Assembly (NCBI RefSeq): GCF_014204945.1
Contig: NZ_JACHMN010000002.1
Location: forward strand, 1 to 64,000
DNA: 64,000 bases
Direction of reading: 5' to 3'
From: Allocatelliglobosispora scoriae
GTDB taxonomy: Bacteria > Actinomycetota > Actinomycetes > Mycobacteriales > Micromonosporaceae
The notes under the pieces: generated by a model
What the model was told of the DNA's origin: nothing
The model's database searches: none
The model's input: the letters and a program-made list of their open reading frames with translations, nothing else
Position numbers and translations under genes: made by a program
Part shown: piece by piece, positions 34,612 through 44,167 of the stretch
Position numbering within the stretch: position 1 is the first letter of the stretch
How the letters are laid out: each line of letters opens with the position of its first letter

Positions 34612-36885
34612 ATGACCCCATCGTCCGACGAGGCCGACCCGACCGTCGCCCAGCTCCAGGAGCAGCTCGCCGCCGCGACCGTCTCCGCCCGGGAGGCGTT
34701 CCGCGACACCACGCGGCTGATCCGGCTGCTCTCGGTGCTCGGCGAGCCCGCGTCCCCCGAGACCCTCGTCGACCAGACCCTGACCGTCCTCTCCGAGGTC
34801 TTCTACGCCGATGTCGCGTGCGTCGCCCACGTCATCGCCGACCGGCTCGTCGTCACCGGCTGCTGCGGCCTGCCCGAGGACGACCAGGCCTTCACCCGCG
34901 GCCTGCCCCTGGGCTCCGGCGCCGCGCAGGCCCTCGCCGGGCACGTCGTCGCCCGCAACGGCGGCCTGCTCGACCCGGCCGACGCACCCGGCTCCATCGG
35001 GCGCCTCGGCATCCGCTCCGCGGTCTGGGTGCCGCTGTCGCCGCAGTCCTACACCAGCAACCTGCTCATCCTCTACCGCAGCAGCGACGAGCCCTTCACG
35101 CCCTCGGACATCCAGGTCCTGACGTCGGTCGCGGTCCGCCTGCGCCTCGCGGTCGACGAGCGCGAGCGCAGCGCGGTGGTCGAACGACTCGCCCGGTACG
35201 GGCACCGCCTCGCCCGCCACCTCGCCCCCGAACCGCTGCTGGACGAGGCCGTGGAGCTGCTGCGCAAGCTGACCGCCGCCGACCAGGCCTGGATCGTGAC
35301 CCTCGACGAGACCCAGGCCCGGCTGCGAGCGCAACGGGGGCTGAGCAGCGAGGTCATCTCGTCGTGGCCCCGACCGCTGGGCGAGCACGACGAACCGGCC
35401 GGTCCCGGGGTGCTCCGCGTACCGGTGCTGCGCGACGAGACGATCTCCGCCCTGCTCTTCGTCTCCCGCCAGCCGCCCCGGCCCTTCGCCCGCGACACCT
35501 GGGAGATCATGACGATCTTCGCCAACTACCTCGGGGTGGCGCTCACCAACGCCGAGCTCTACCGCACCCTGGAGGAGCGGGCCACCCGCGACTCGCTGAC
35601 CAGCCTCGCCAACCGCAGCGTCATCGCCGCCCACCTCGAACAGGCGCTGCTGCAGCGCTCCACCAGCCACGTCGGGCTGCTCTTCTGCGACCTCGACGGG
35701 TTCAAGTCGGTCAACGACCGCCTGGGCCACGAGGCCGGTGACGAGCTGCTCCAGCAGGTCGCCGTGAGGCTGCGCCGACGCGTCCGCCCCACCGACCTGC
35801 TGGCCCGCTTCGGCGGCGACGAGTTCGTCGTCGTCATCGACGGCGTCACCCAGCTCGCCGAGGTCGCCGAGGTCGGCCGCCGCATCGCCGACGACCTCAA
35901 CGACGTGTTCGTCGTCAGCGGCGAGCAGGTCCACGTCACCGCCAGCATCGGCGGCGTCCTGGGCACCCAGGGCACCAGCACGCCCAGCGCGATGCTGCGC
36001 GACGCCGACGCCGCCATGTATGTCGCGAAGGGGCGCGGGCCCGGCCAGGTCGAGGTCTTCGACGACGCCGCCTCGCACCGCTCGCTCGACCGACTGGACC
36101 TGCGGTCCGAGCTGCGCCACGCCCTCGACCGCGACCAGCTCGCCCTGCACTACCAGCCGATCTTCTCCCTCAACACCGGCCGCATCCTCGCCTTCGAGGC
36201 GCTGCTGCGCTGGACGCACCCGCACCACGGCAGCGTCTCGCCGGACGTCTTCATCCCGCTCGCCGAGGACACCGGGGCGATCGTCGAGATCGGCAGGTGG
36301 GTGCTGGACCAGGCCTGCCGCCAGCTCGCGATCTGGCACCGGCTGCCGCACTGGCGGACGCTGGCGATGGCGGTCAACATCTCCCCCGCCCAGCTGCGCG
36401 GCACCAAGGTCGCCGAGGAGACCCTCGGTGTCATCCGCCGCACCGGGTTGGAGCCCAGCGACATCTGGCTGGAGATCACCGAGCACAGCTACCTTCGCCA
36501 CGACGTCACCGAATACGCCACCACCCTGCGCGCGGCCGGGGTCCGGTTCGCCCTCGACGACTTCGGGACCGCCTACTCCAACCTCGCCTACCTCAAGCGG
36601 CTGCCGATCGAGATCCTGAAGATCGACCGGTCCTTCGTCAGCGGCGTCACCGGACCCGAACTCGACCTCAGCATCGTGCGGGCGATCATCGCGATCGCCG
36701 ACTCGCTGGGTCTGAGCTGCATCGCCGAGGGCATCGAGACCGAGGAGCAGCGGGTCGCCGTACAGGAGCTGGGGTGCCGGCTCGGCCAGGGCTTCCTGCT
36801 CTCGCCGCCGCTGCCGCCCGAGGAGGCGACGGAGCTGCTGCGCACCGAGTACCCGCTGGACGCGGTCCGGGTCCCGATCCGCTGA
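34612..36885 (+). CDS. GAF-GGDEF-EAL cyclic-di-GMP enzyme
   Basis: A 757-residue cytoplasmic protein. Two GAF-like sensory regions cover about 40-175 and 190-310. The GGDEF domain (about 325-480) has an intact GGDEF motif in LLARFGGDEFVVVI. The EAL domain (about 500-745) has AFEALLRW, AVNISPAQL, LEITEHS, ALDDFGTAYS, LKIDRSF and IAEGIET, so all metal ligands are kept. Both diguanylate cyclase and phosphodiesterase activities are possible. It is 7 nt after the FIST gene, so the FIST protein may control c-di-GMP turnover. Its stop is 1 nt from the convergent WD40 gene. Confidence 0.92.
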   Translation: MTPSSDEADPTVAQLQEQLAAATVSAREAFRDTTRLIRLLSVLGEPASPETLVDQTLTVLSEVFYADVACVAHVIADRLVVTGCCGLPEDDQAFTRGLPLGSGAAQALAGHVVARNGGLLDPADAPGSIGRLGIRSAVWVPLSPQSYTSNLLILYRSSDEPFTPSDIQVLTSVAVRLRLAVDERERSAVVERLARYGHRLARHLAPEPLLDEAVELLRKLTAADQAWIVTLDETQARLRAQRGLSSEVISSWPRPLGEHDEPAGPGVLRVPVLRDETISALLFVSRQPPRPFARDTWEIMTIFANYLGVALTNAELYRTLEERATRDSLTSLANRSVIAAHLEQALLQRSTSHVGLLFCDLDGFKSVNDRLGHEAGDELLQQVAVRLRRRVRPTDLLARFGGDEFVVVIDGVTQLAEVAEVGRRIADDLNDVFVVSGEQVHVTASIGGVLGTQGTSTPSAMLRDADAAMYVAKGRGPGQVEVFDDAASHRSLDRLDLRSELRHALDRDQLALHYQPIFSLNTGRILAFEALLRWTHPHHGSVSPDVFIPLAEDTGAIVEIGRWVLDQACRQLAIWHRLPHWRTLAMAVNISPAQLRGTKVAEETLGVIRRTGLEPSDIWLEITEHSYLRHDVTEYATTLRAAGVRFALDDFGTAYSNLAYLKRLPIEILKIDRSFVSGVTGPELDLSIVRAIIAIADSLGLSCIAEGIETEEQRVAVQELGCRLGQGFLLSPPLPPEEATELLRTEYPLDAVRVPIR

Positions 36886-36886
36886 C

Positions 36887-39800
36887 TCATCCGCCGAGGT
36901 TCGGGAAGGTGAGCACGGGCGCCGACGGGTCTGCTCCCTGGCCGGACGGGAATTCGGGGCAGAGGCGCCGGTAGGGCTCCGGTCCGACGTAGACGCTCCA
37001 CTCGCTGCTGGTCAGATTCCGTCCCGCCCGGCGGCAGAGCTCGCGGGGCCAGGTGTCGGGTGCCGGTGTGAGGCGGCCGGTGCGGTCCCAGGAGGTGGTG
37101 GCGATGGTCCTGCCGTCCGGGCTGAACGCCACCGCGGTGATCCACCCGACGTGATCGATGAGCTGAAGGACCAGCTCGCGGCTGCTCACGTTCCAGATCC
37201 GCGTGGAACCGTCCCGGCTGCCGGTGGCGATCGATCGCCCGCCTGGGCTGAACGCGACCGACGTGACCTCCAAGGTGTGTCCGGACAGGGTGGCGACCTC
37301 CCGGCGGTGGGCCACGTCCCACAGCTGGGCGGAGCCGTCGGCGGGGGCGACGGCGAGGAGCTTCCCGTCGGGGCTGAACGCCAGCGAGGTCAGGCGGCCG
37401 ACGTTGCGGGTCAGCGTCGCGACGGGCTCACCGGTTCGGGCATCCCAGAGCCGGGCCGTGCCGTCCACCGAGGCTGTGGCGACGGTCGTGCCGTCGGGGC
37501 TGAACGCCACCGCGTCGACCCAGTCCGTGTGGCCCCGCAGCAACACGATCGTGCTCCGCGTGGCCATGCTCCACAAGCGAGCGGTGTGATCGATGGATGC
37601 GCTGGCCAGCATCTGGCCGTTCGGGCTGAAGGCGAGGGAGGCGATGTCGTCGGCGTGCCCGGTGAGGCTGCCGATCCGCCGGCGGGTGCCCGTGTCCCAC
37701 AGCCGGATCCCGCCGTCGCGGTGGCCGGTCGCCAGCAGCCTGCCGTTGGGGCTGAACGCCACCGCCAGGACGAAGTCATCGGTGACATCGGCGTCGAGGA
37801 CGCCGGTCAGGCTGCCGTCGGCGGCGTCCCACAGGCGGGCCGTCCCGTCCCTGCCGCCGGTGGCGACGGTCCGCCCGTCCGGGCTGAACGCCACCGCGTC
37901 GATGTGGCCGGTGTGGCCCTGGAGCGTGGCGACGGGCCGGCTGACGGTCGTGCCCCACAGCCGAGCCGTGCCGTCCATGCTGCCGGTGACGATGGACCTG
38001 CCGTCGGGGCTCGCCGCCACGGCGAGCACCTGGTCGGTGTGGCCCGTGAGGGTCGCCACGGACTGGTGTGTGGTGGTGCTCCAGAGCCGGGCGGTGCCGT
38101 CCCAGCTCCCGGTGACGAGGGTGCTGCCGTCGCCGACGAACGCGACGGCCCGGACGAGGCGGGTGTGGCCGGGGAGAGTGGCGACGACCTTGCGCGTGGC
38201 GGTGTCCCAGATGCGGGCGGCACCGTCGGCGGATCCCGTGGCGAGGGTCGTGCCGCCCGGGCCGAAGGCCACTGCGAAGACCTCGCTCGGGTGGTCGGGG
38301 AGGACCGCCGTCGTCCGGTGCGTGACGGGGTCCGTCAGCCTGACCTTGTTGTCGTCCCCGCCGGTGGCGAGGCTCCTCCCGTCCGGGCTGAAGGCCACCG
38401 CGTAGACGGGGCCGACGTGTCCGCCCAGCGTGGCGAGCCGACGCCGGGCAGCGGTGTCCCAGAGTCCGGTGGTGCCGTCGTCGTTCGCGGTCGCGAGGGT
38501 CGCACCGTCGGGGCTGAATGCCACGGCGTTGACGGCGGCGTCGCCGGTCAACCGGCCCAGGGGCTGGTGGGTGGCGGTGTCCCAGAGCCGCACGCTGCCG
38601 TCGACGCCTCCGGTGGCCAGGATGCCGCCGGTGCCGTTGAAGGCGACCGCGTTCACGCCGCCGCCGTGCGTGACGGCGGCGGACCGGCCGGGGGTCGCGG
38701 GGTTCCACAGGCGGACGGTGCCGTCGGCGCTGCCGGTGGCGACACTGTGGCCGTCGGGGCTGAAAGCCACGGCGGTGACCGCACCGGAGTGTCCGATCAG
38801 CGGTCGCGCGACGTGCATCGGGGCCGACATGGTGGCCTGGGCGCTGGCCGCGGTCTGAGCGGTCACGGCGTGGCCGAGTCCGGCCAGTGCCAGCAGATTC
38901 GCCAGGTCCGGTTGGGCGGAGAGGACCGCACGCGACTGCGCGGCCAGGCTGCCCGCGACGGCGAGGTCGCGTTGGCCGCTCGCCTCGACGGTCTTCACCA
39001 CCGCGACGACGGCGAGCAGGCTCACCGTGACCAGTCCCGCGACCAGGCCGCCGATGGTGGCCCGCAGCCGGCGCCGGCGGCGCGCGCGTTCCCGCCTGTC
39101 CCGCGCCCCGCTCGCGGCGAGGAAGCCGCGTTCGGTGTCGTTGAGTTCTCCGGTGTCCCGGTCGGCCCACTCCTGCAGCAGGCTGCCCCGGTAGAGGAGC
39201 GCTTCATCGTGGCCACGCGCCGCCCACTCGGCGGCGGCACCGGTGACGCGGCGGTGGGCCCGCAGTGATTCCCGATCGGCGGCGAGCCAGTCCCGTAGGG
39301 TCGGCCATCCGCGGATGAGCGCCTCATGGGCGATCTCCACGGTGTGCGCGCCGATGGTCACCAGCCGGGCCGCCGCTAGGCTCTCCAGCACCGTGGCGGT
39401 GACGGCGTCGTCGCCGAGTTCGGCACGGGAGACCCGCCGACGGGTGTCCTCGGTGCCGTCGCCCAGCGCGGTCAGCCGCAGCAGGATCCGTCGGGCCGCC
39501 CGGCGGTGCGCCTCGTCCAGCTCGCCGTAGCAGCGCTCGGCCGACTGCGCGACAGCACCGTCGAGGCCGCCGACCGCCTGATAGGCGGTGAGGAACAGGC
39601 CCGTGCCGCGCCGCCGACGCCAGGTCTCCCACAACGCGTGCGAGACGAACGGCAGTGCCGCGGGTCGGGACGCCGCCTCGGCGATGATCGTGGCGACGAG
39701 CGCCTTCTCCACCATCAGCCCGGATCGAGCCGCCGGTGCGGTGATGGCGACGGACAGCTCCTCGGGCGTCATCGGACCGACGATGAGCTGCGCGTCCTGC

Positions 39801-40669
39801 AGCGCCGCCACCAGTTCCGGCAGGCGCGCGCAGTGGGCGTAGAAGTCGGCCCGGACCCCGATCACCACTCGGGCCCGGCCGTCCCGGTCGTGCGCCGCCG
39901 CCAGCAGCATCCGGATGAAGGCCTGCCGCTCGGCCGGGTCCTGGCAGAGCGAGAACACCTCCTCGAACTGGTCGACGACGAGCAGGCACTGGGCATCCGG
40001 CCCTCCTGCGGCCAGGAGCCGGGACAGGGCCGGGCCGAGGTTGCGGGGGTCCGCATCGAGTTCGGCCGCGAGCGCGGCCGGGTCGCCGCCCGATCGGGCG
40101 GCGAGCTGCGCGGCGCATTCCCGCACCGGGTACGCGCCCGGGGTGATCAGCACCGTCGACCAGCGATCCCCGTCGGCGTGGACGGCCGGTACCAGTCCGG
40201 CGCGCATCAGCGACGACTTCCCGGAGCCGGAAGCACCGACGACGGCCACGAAACGCTGCCGTGCCAACCGGTCGACGAGCTCGGCGACCAGGCGGTCCCG
40301 CCCGCAGAACAGATCGGCGTCGTCGGGCCCGTAGGCGGCCAGGCCCGGATATGGCGGCCGGTCCGCTCCCGGATCGGGCGCCCCGGCCGCCTCCGATGCG
40401 GCGTCCAGCTCCGCCGCCGCAGCACGCCAGCGAGCGGTCCACTGTGCCTCGTCACCACCGCACGCTCGCGCGTACGCCGATGCCACGGCCAGCGTCGGCA
40501 GCTGATCGCCGGCGGCGGCCTGAGCCAGCGTGGTGGCGGAGTAGTGGGCCCGTTTCGCCAGCACCCGATAGGTCGGGTTGCCCGCCGACCGCCGCAGCTC
40601 CCGCAGCGCGACGGCGAACCGCTGCACCGGCCCATCGACCGGGTCCACCGGACGTTCCGGACGCGGCAT
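36887..40669 (-). CDS. XRE-HTH/STAND ATPase with 14 WD40 repeats
   Basis: A 1260-residue protein. Residues about 12-70 are an HTH-like domain (VQRFAVALRELRRSAGNPTY, LAKRAHYSATTLAQAAAG). The STAND NTPase starts with FCGRDRLVAELVDRL and has Walker A VVGASGSGKSSLMRAG near 145 and Walker B CLLVVDQFEEVF near 225. One transmembrane helix follows near 540 (ATIGGLVAGLVTVSLLAVVAVV). Then 14 WD40 repeats of about 42 residues give two seven-bladed propellers. Such proteins are thought to oligomerise on a trigger sensed by the propellers. GGAGGTGGAGG before the ATG sets the start. No separate effector domain is visible. Confidence 0.9.
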   Translation of the reverse strand: MPRPERPVDPVDGPVQRFAVALRELRRSAGNPTYRVLAKRAHYSATTLAQAAAGDQLPTLAVASAYARACGGDEAQWTARWRAAAAELDAASEAAGAPDPGADRPPYPGLAAYGPDDADLFCGRDRLVAELVDRLARQRFVAVVGASGSGKSSLMRAGLVPAVHADGDRWSTVLITPGAYPVRECAAQLAARSGGDPAALAAELDADPRNLGPALSRLLAAGGPDAQCLLVVDQFEEVFSLCQDPAERQAFIRMLLAAAHDRDGRARVVIGVRADFYAHCARLPELVAALQDAQLIVGPMTPEELSVAITAPAARSGLMVEKALVATIIAEAASRPAALPFVSHALWETWRRRRGTGLFLTAYQAVGGLDGAVAQSAERCYGELDEAHRRAARRILLRLTALGDGTEDTRRRVSRAELGDDAVTATVLESLAAARLVTIGAHTVEIAHEALIRGWPTLRDWLAADRESLRAHRRVTGAAAEWAARGHDEALLYRGSLLQEWADRDTGELNDTERGFLAASGARDRRERARRRRRLRATIGGLVAGLVTVSLLAVVAVVKTVEASGQRDLAVAGSLAAQSRAVLSAQPDLANLLALAGLGHAVTAQTAASAQATMSAPMHVARPLIGHSGAVTAVAFSPDGHSVATGSADGTVRLWNPATPGRSAAVTHGGGVNAVAFNGTGGILATGGVDGSVRLWDTATHQPLGRLTGDAAVNAVAFSPDGATLATANDDGTTGLWDTAARRRLATLGGHVGPVYAVAFSPDGRSLATGGDDNKVRLTDPVTHRTTAVLPDHPSEVFAVAFGPGGTTLATGSADGAARIWDTATRKVVATLPGHTRLVRAVAFVGDGSTLVTGSWDGTARLWSTTTHQSVATLTGHTDQVLAVAASPDGRSIVTGSMDGTARLWGTTVSRPVATLQGHTGHIDAVAFSPDGRTVATGGRDGTARLWDAADGSLTGVLDADVTDDFVLAVAFSPNGRLLATGHRDGGIRLWDTGTRRRIGSLTGHADDIASLAFSPNGQMLASASIDHTARLWSMATRSTIVLLRGHTDWVDAVAFSPDGTTVATASVDGTARLWDARTGEPVATLTRNVGRLTSLAFSPDGKLLAVAPADGSAQLWDVAHRREVATLSGHTLEVTSVAFSPGGRSIATGSRDGSTRIWNVSSRELVLQLIDHVGWITAVAFSPDGRTIATTSWDRTGRLTPAPDTWPRELCRRAGRNLTSSEWSVYVGPEPYRRLCPEFPSGQGADPSAPVLTFPNLGG

Positions 40670-40873
40670 CCTCCACCTCCAGCAGCCGGGCTCTATAGCG
40701 ACAGGTGCGGATGCTATCAGCGCTTTCACCTCCGGCGATCCTCACCGAAGGCGAAAACGGCCACGAAGTTGTCCGCTCTTGGTTGTCCGGTTGACGCTCC
40801 CGAAGCCTGACAACCCGCGACGCGCTAGACATTGATCCGCACGCATCGCGCAGCAGCACACAGGAGCGGAACA

Positions 40874-42259
40874 ATGACCTTTGACGAGTTCGTCGCCCAG
40901 CGGTCGGGCGGGCTGCTGCGGTTCGCGATGGTGGTCACCTGCGACGGTCGGTTCGCCGAGGACGTGGTGCAGAACGCGCTGGTCCGCGCTTCCGGCACGT
41001 GGCATCGCATCGCGGCGATGGAGCGGCCCGAGTCGTACCTGAGGGCGATGGTCGTCACCGAGTACCTGTCCTGGCGGCGCCGCGCTCACCGGCTGCAACC
41101 GGTGAGCGGACCGGCGATCGACCACGGCGGTGAGGCCGAGCTGATCCGTCGCGTCGTCGAGCTGCCGCCACGCGAGCGGACCGTGATCGCGCTGCGCTTC
41201 TTCGACGGCCGGGGCGGTGCCGAGACCGCGGACGTCGCCCTTCCCCGAGCGCTGGAGCAGATCGCCGCGCAGGCACCCGATCCGAGCGCGCTGCAGGCCC
41301 GGCTGGCCGACCGGATCCGCGCCCACCGGCAACGCCGCGCAGTCCTGGCGACGGCCGGCCTGCTGACCGGCGGGGCGGTGATCGGCATCCCAACCGCGTC
41401 GGCGCTGCGCGTTCCGGCTCCGCCGGAATCCACCGCGACAACGGCACCGCTGGGCCTGCGTCCGACCTGGGTTCCCGACGGACTGGTCGCCTATTCCCGC
41501 AGCGCATCGGTGGACGACCTGTACAGCGAGCAGAGGTGGACCGCTCCGCAGGACGACGCGGCACTCCTGGGCGGCACCAGTCCGCCGACGAGGCTCAGCC
41601 TCTGGGTGGGACGGATCTCGACGGTGCCGGACCGTCCTCTGACTGCCCCGCTGTTCGACACGCCCAACACCACCGTGGGCGGCCGCCCCGCCCGATCCGG
41701 GCCTCCCCACCTGCTGAAATGGCTGATCACCGACGACATCCTGGCCGGGGTGGCCGCGACGAGGCGGGACGACCTCGATCTGCACCGGCTCGCGGAGTCC
41801 ATGGTGGACGACGACCGCGCGGTGTGTGAGGTCGCCATGCACGCCGGCTGGTTGCCCACCGTCGTCGCCAGGGGTCAGAGCCTCCCGCTGACGCGGAAGG
41901 TGCACGTGTGGGGTACGAGCCGGCACTGGGTGCAGGAGCTCACCTTCGCCGACCGGCTGATCACGATCAGGCTCGCGAGCACCCCCGGCGCTCTTGACGA
42001 ATCGGGCCTGCGGCAGCCGTTCGAGCCGACCATGCTGCGCGGGCGCCCCGGGCGGATCCGCCACGTGCCCGGCGGCTCCGGCGTCGAGAAGCACGTCGAG
42101 ATCCGGTTCGACCTGCCCGACGACCGGTACGCGCAGGTCACGTGCCACATCCCCGTCGACGACCCGGTCGCGTTGCGGTCCACCGCGATCCGCATCGCCG
42201 AGGAGCTGTCGATCGGGCCGAACCCGGACCTGCGCTGGCTCGGGCGACCGCTGCCGTGA
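40874..42259 (+). CDS. SigE-family sigma factor fused to its membrane partner
   Basis: A 461-residue protein. Residues 1-70 are sigma region 2 of the SigE-like ECF family (FDEFVAQRSGGLLRFAMVVT, RFAEDVVQNALVRA, PESYLRAMVVTEYLSW). Region 4 begins at 97 (LPPRERTVIALRFF) but stops at ETADV near 121, before the recognition helix. The chain then runs directly into ALPRALEQIAAQAP and RLADRIRAHRQRR, a membrane helix (about 155-174) and a 280-residue outer domain. That second part looks like the membrane protein normally encoded right after such sigma factors (compare 46699-47993). The frame is open through the junction. AGGAG lies 7 nt before the ATG. It is unlikely to work as an ordinary -35-reading sigma factor. 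Confidence 0.82.
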   Translation: MTFDEFVAQRSGGLLRFAMVVTCDGRFAEDVVQNALVRASGTWHRIAAMERPESYLRAMVVTEYLSWRRRAHRLQPVSGPAIDHGGEAELIRRVVELPPRERTVIALRFFDGRGGAETADVALPRALEQIAAQAPDPSALQARLADRIRAHRQRRAVLATAGLLTGGAVIGIPTASALRVPAPPESTATTAPLGLRPTWVPDGLVAYSRSASVDDLYSEQRWTAPQDDAALLGGTSPPTRLSLWVGRISTVPDRPLTAPLFDTPNTTVGGRPARSGPPHLLKWLITDDILAGVAATRRDDLDLHRLAESMVDDDRAVCEVAMHAGWLPTVVARGQSLPLTRKVHVWGTSRHWVQELTFADRLITIRLASTPGALDESGLRQPFEPTMLRGRPGRIRHVPGGSGVEKHVEIRFDLPDDRYAQVTCHIPVDDPVALRSTAIRIAEELSIGPNPDLRWLGRPLP

Positions 42260-42267
42260 TGCCGCGT

Positions 42268-43800
42268 TCAGGCGGCCTCCCCCGCGGGTGCCAGCAGCAT
42301 CAGCAGGTTGCCGAAGCCGTTCTTCGTCCGTGAGCTTGCCTGCGCGACCAGGTCGAGGGCACAGAAGTCGAGCATCGCCTCGACCCCGTCCACCGCGTAC
42401 TTCCTGCTGACGTAGAGGCGGATCATGTCGCCCGCGGGAAAGGGGATGGGCGCACTCGCGAGCCGCAGTGTGGCGTCGTCCACGGCGTCGTGGTACATCT
42501 CGATCCGGATGGCGTGGCCGGGTTCGATGACGCCATGGAATCTCACCGATTTGCTGAGGTCCGGCATCGAGATGTCGCTGTTCTGACGCAGGGTGGCGGT
42601 GACGAACTCCTTGAACCGGATGCTGCCGCTGTACTCGAGCCAGGCCAGCCGCTCACGGCCGGCGAGCTCCTGGGTCACCGCGACCTCGAGCACGAGGCGG
42701 TCCTGCGGCCGCAGGAGCGTCGCCAGGTTGCGCAGCAGCTCCTTGTCGTCATCGAAGTTCGCCAGCGTATTGCCGAGGAGGGAGTAGAGGATGGGGGCAC
42801 CCCCGCCGAGCTGGGCGGTCACGGTGCGCAGTTCCGCGATGCTGAAGATGCTCGAGAAGTCGAGGTTGATCGGGAACGACAGCATCTCCGGTGACAGACC
42901 GTCGGTGGCGTCGAGGCATTGCTTGAGCATGTCGACGCTCATGTCGACCGGCACGTACATCAGGTCGGGCTGCCGGCCGACCAGGGTCTCCAGGACGATC
43001 CGGTCCTTCTTCCCGGTGCCCGGACCGAGGCTCACGTAGTGGTACGCCGTGTCGTCGGGCAGGCTCGGCCACACCTCGGCCCAGGTCCGGTGAAACGACT
43101 GGAGGCTCCGTCCGGGACGCCTCATCACCCAGTGGGGATCGTCGCAGGCGTTGACCCATGCGTTCGTCGGACCGAGGCCCCAGTACGACAGCCCAGAAGG
43201 CACCCGCTTGCCGGCTCCGGTCTCCGGGTCGCCGGCGAGCGCCTGGTCCAGCACGGCGAGAGCCTCCGCCTGGTCCTGCCCGAGGAGGCACACGGACCAG
43301 TCGAGTTCGCTGGCCGCCGCCTTCGAACCCTCCAGGACCCTGGCCAGGCGAACGAAGTACTCCTCCGAGGACACCGATCCCGGCCTTCCGATCGTGGACT
43401 TGGTGCCGCCCGGACGCGAGATCGACGGATCCCGGTGGTCTCGGTGCAGTTCGGCCGCCCCGATCGCGTTGTAGAGCCGCTCGGCTTCGCGGAGTCCGTC
43501 CTCGCCGCCAAAGGCGACGGCCCACGGCCGGACGACGCGCTCCCAGGACGGAACCTTGTTGAATTCCATCGCGTCCTGCCATGATCGGCGGAAGGTCTGC
43601 ACCTTGGCATACGCGATCAGCCGCGGATCGGTGGAGTTCCTTTCGACGGCCCGTATTCGTCGGTGCACGGTGGCGATATCGGCGTTCTTGGCGAGGACCC
43701 AGCGAAGGTAATTGAGCAGTTCCTTCAACTCCGGAGCCGCGTGCGAGACCGGTTGTCTAGCGGGCCTTCCCCGTCGTCGGGACTCGCGCAGGTCCGTCAC
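42268..43800 (-). CDS. EgtD-like SAM methyltransferase with N-terminal extension
   Basis: A 510-residue protein. The C-terminal 310 residues match the histidine N-alpha-methyltransferase (Methyltransf_33) fold: VSLGPGTGKKDRIVL near 255, MYVPVDMSVDML, YSLLGNTLANFDDDKELL and a late IEMYHDAV. The first 200 residues are an extra helical part (LKELLNYLRWVLAKNADIAT, FRRSWQDAMEFNKVPSWERV) that could be an HTH or substrate-binding domain. Without EgtA, B and C nearby, ergothioneine synthesis is not supported and the acceptor is unknown. AAGGAGGG before GTG 43800 sets the start. It is convergent with the sigma-fusion gene. Confidence 0.68.
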   Translation of the reverse strand: MTDLRESRRRGRPARQPVSHAAPELKELLNYLRWVLAKNADIATVHRRIRAVERNSTDPRLIAYAKVQTFRRSWQDAMEFNKVPSWERVVRPWAVAFGGEDGLREAERLYNAIGAAELHRDHRDPSISRPGGTKSTIGRPGSVSSEEYFVRLARVLEGSKAAASELDWSVCLLGQDQAEALAVLDQALAGDPETGAGKRVPSGLSYWGLGPTNAWVNACDDPHWVMRRPGRSLQSFHRTWAEVWPSLPDDTAYHYVSLGPGTGKKDRIVLETLVGRQPDLMYVPVDMSVDMLKQCLDATDGLSPEMLSFPINLDFSSIFSIAELRTVTAQLGGGAPILYSLLGNTLANFDDDKELLRNLATLLRPQDRLVLEVAVTQELAGRERLAWLEYSGSIRFKEFVTATLRQNSDISMPDLSKSVRFHGVIEPGHAIRIEMYHDAVDDATLRLASAPIPFPAGDMIRLYVSRKYAVDGVEAMLDFCALDLVAQASSRTKNGFGNLLMLLAPAGEAA

Positions 43801-44167
43801 TGACCCTCCTTGGCCTGGCAATGGACACTTGAGAACCGTCATGCTGGGTCGTTGGACATTCTGGGGGCGACAGAGGGCTTTAGCGAGGCCCCCACCGGGC
43901 TCATCCTGGAACGATCAAATCATACAGGGTTCGCCATACATCGATGCCGGTCCTATATATCCGCACCCAAAAGGCACCTGTACTGGGCTTTTTCGCATTT
44001 CGCCATATGGCTACCGTGACATCAAGCGGCGCTGCCGGAACATCCTTTTCCGCAACGGTCTCCCACTCCATTGGCCCTGTCTCGCCGTACGGCATCGGCA
44101 GGTCCGCCGCTCGCCGGTCGAGGCGCCGCGAAAGCGCCACAACACCAGACCAACAGGAGGTCTTGAA
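43801..44167. other. Intergenic region without a supported gene
   Basis: A 367-bp divergent gap of lower GC between the EgtD-like gene and a small secreted-protein gene. Short frames on both strands have poor codon bias and no ribosome sites. The only clear signal is AGGAGG at 44154-44159 for the downstream gene. A short GC hairpin (around 44120-44140) is visible but not convincing. Confidence 0.4.
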
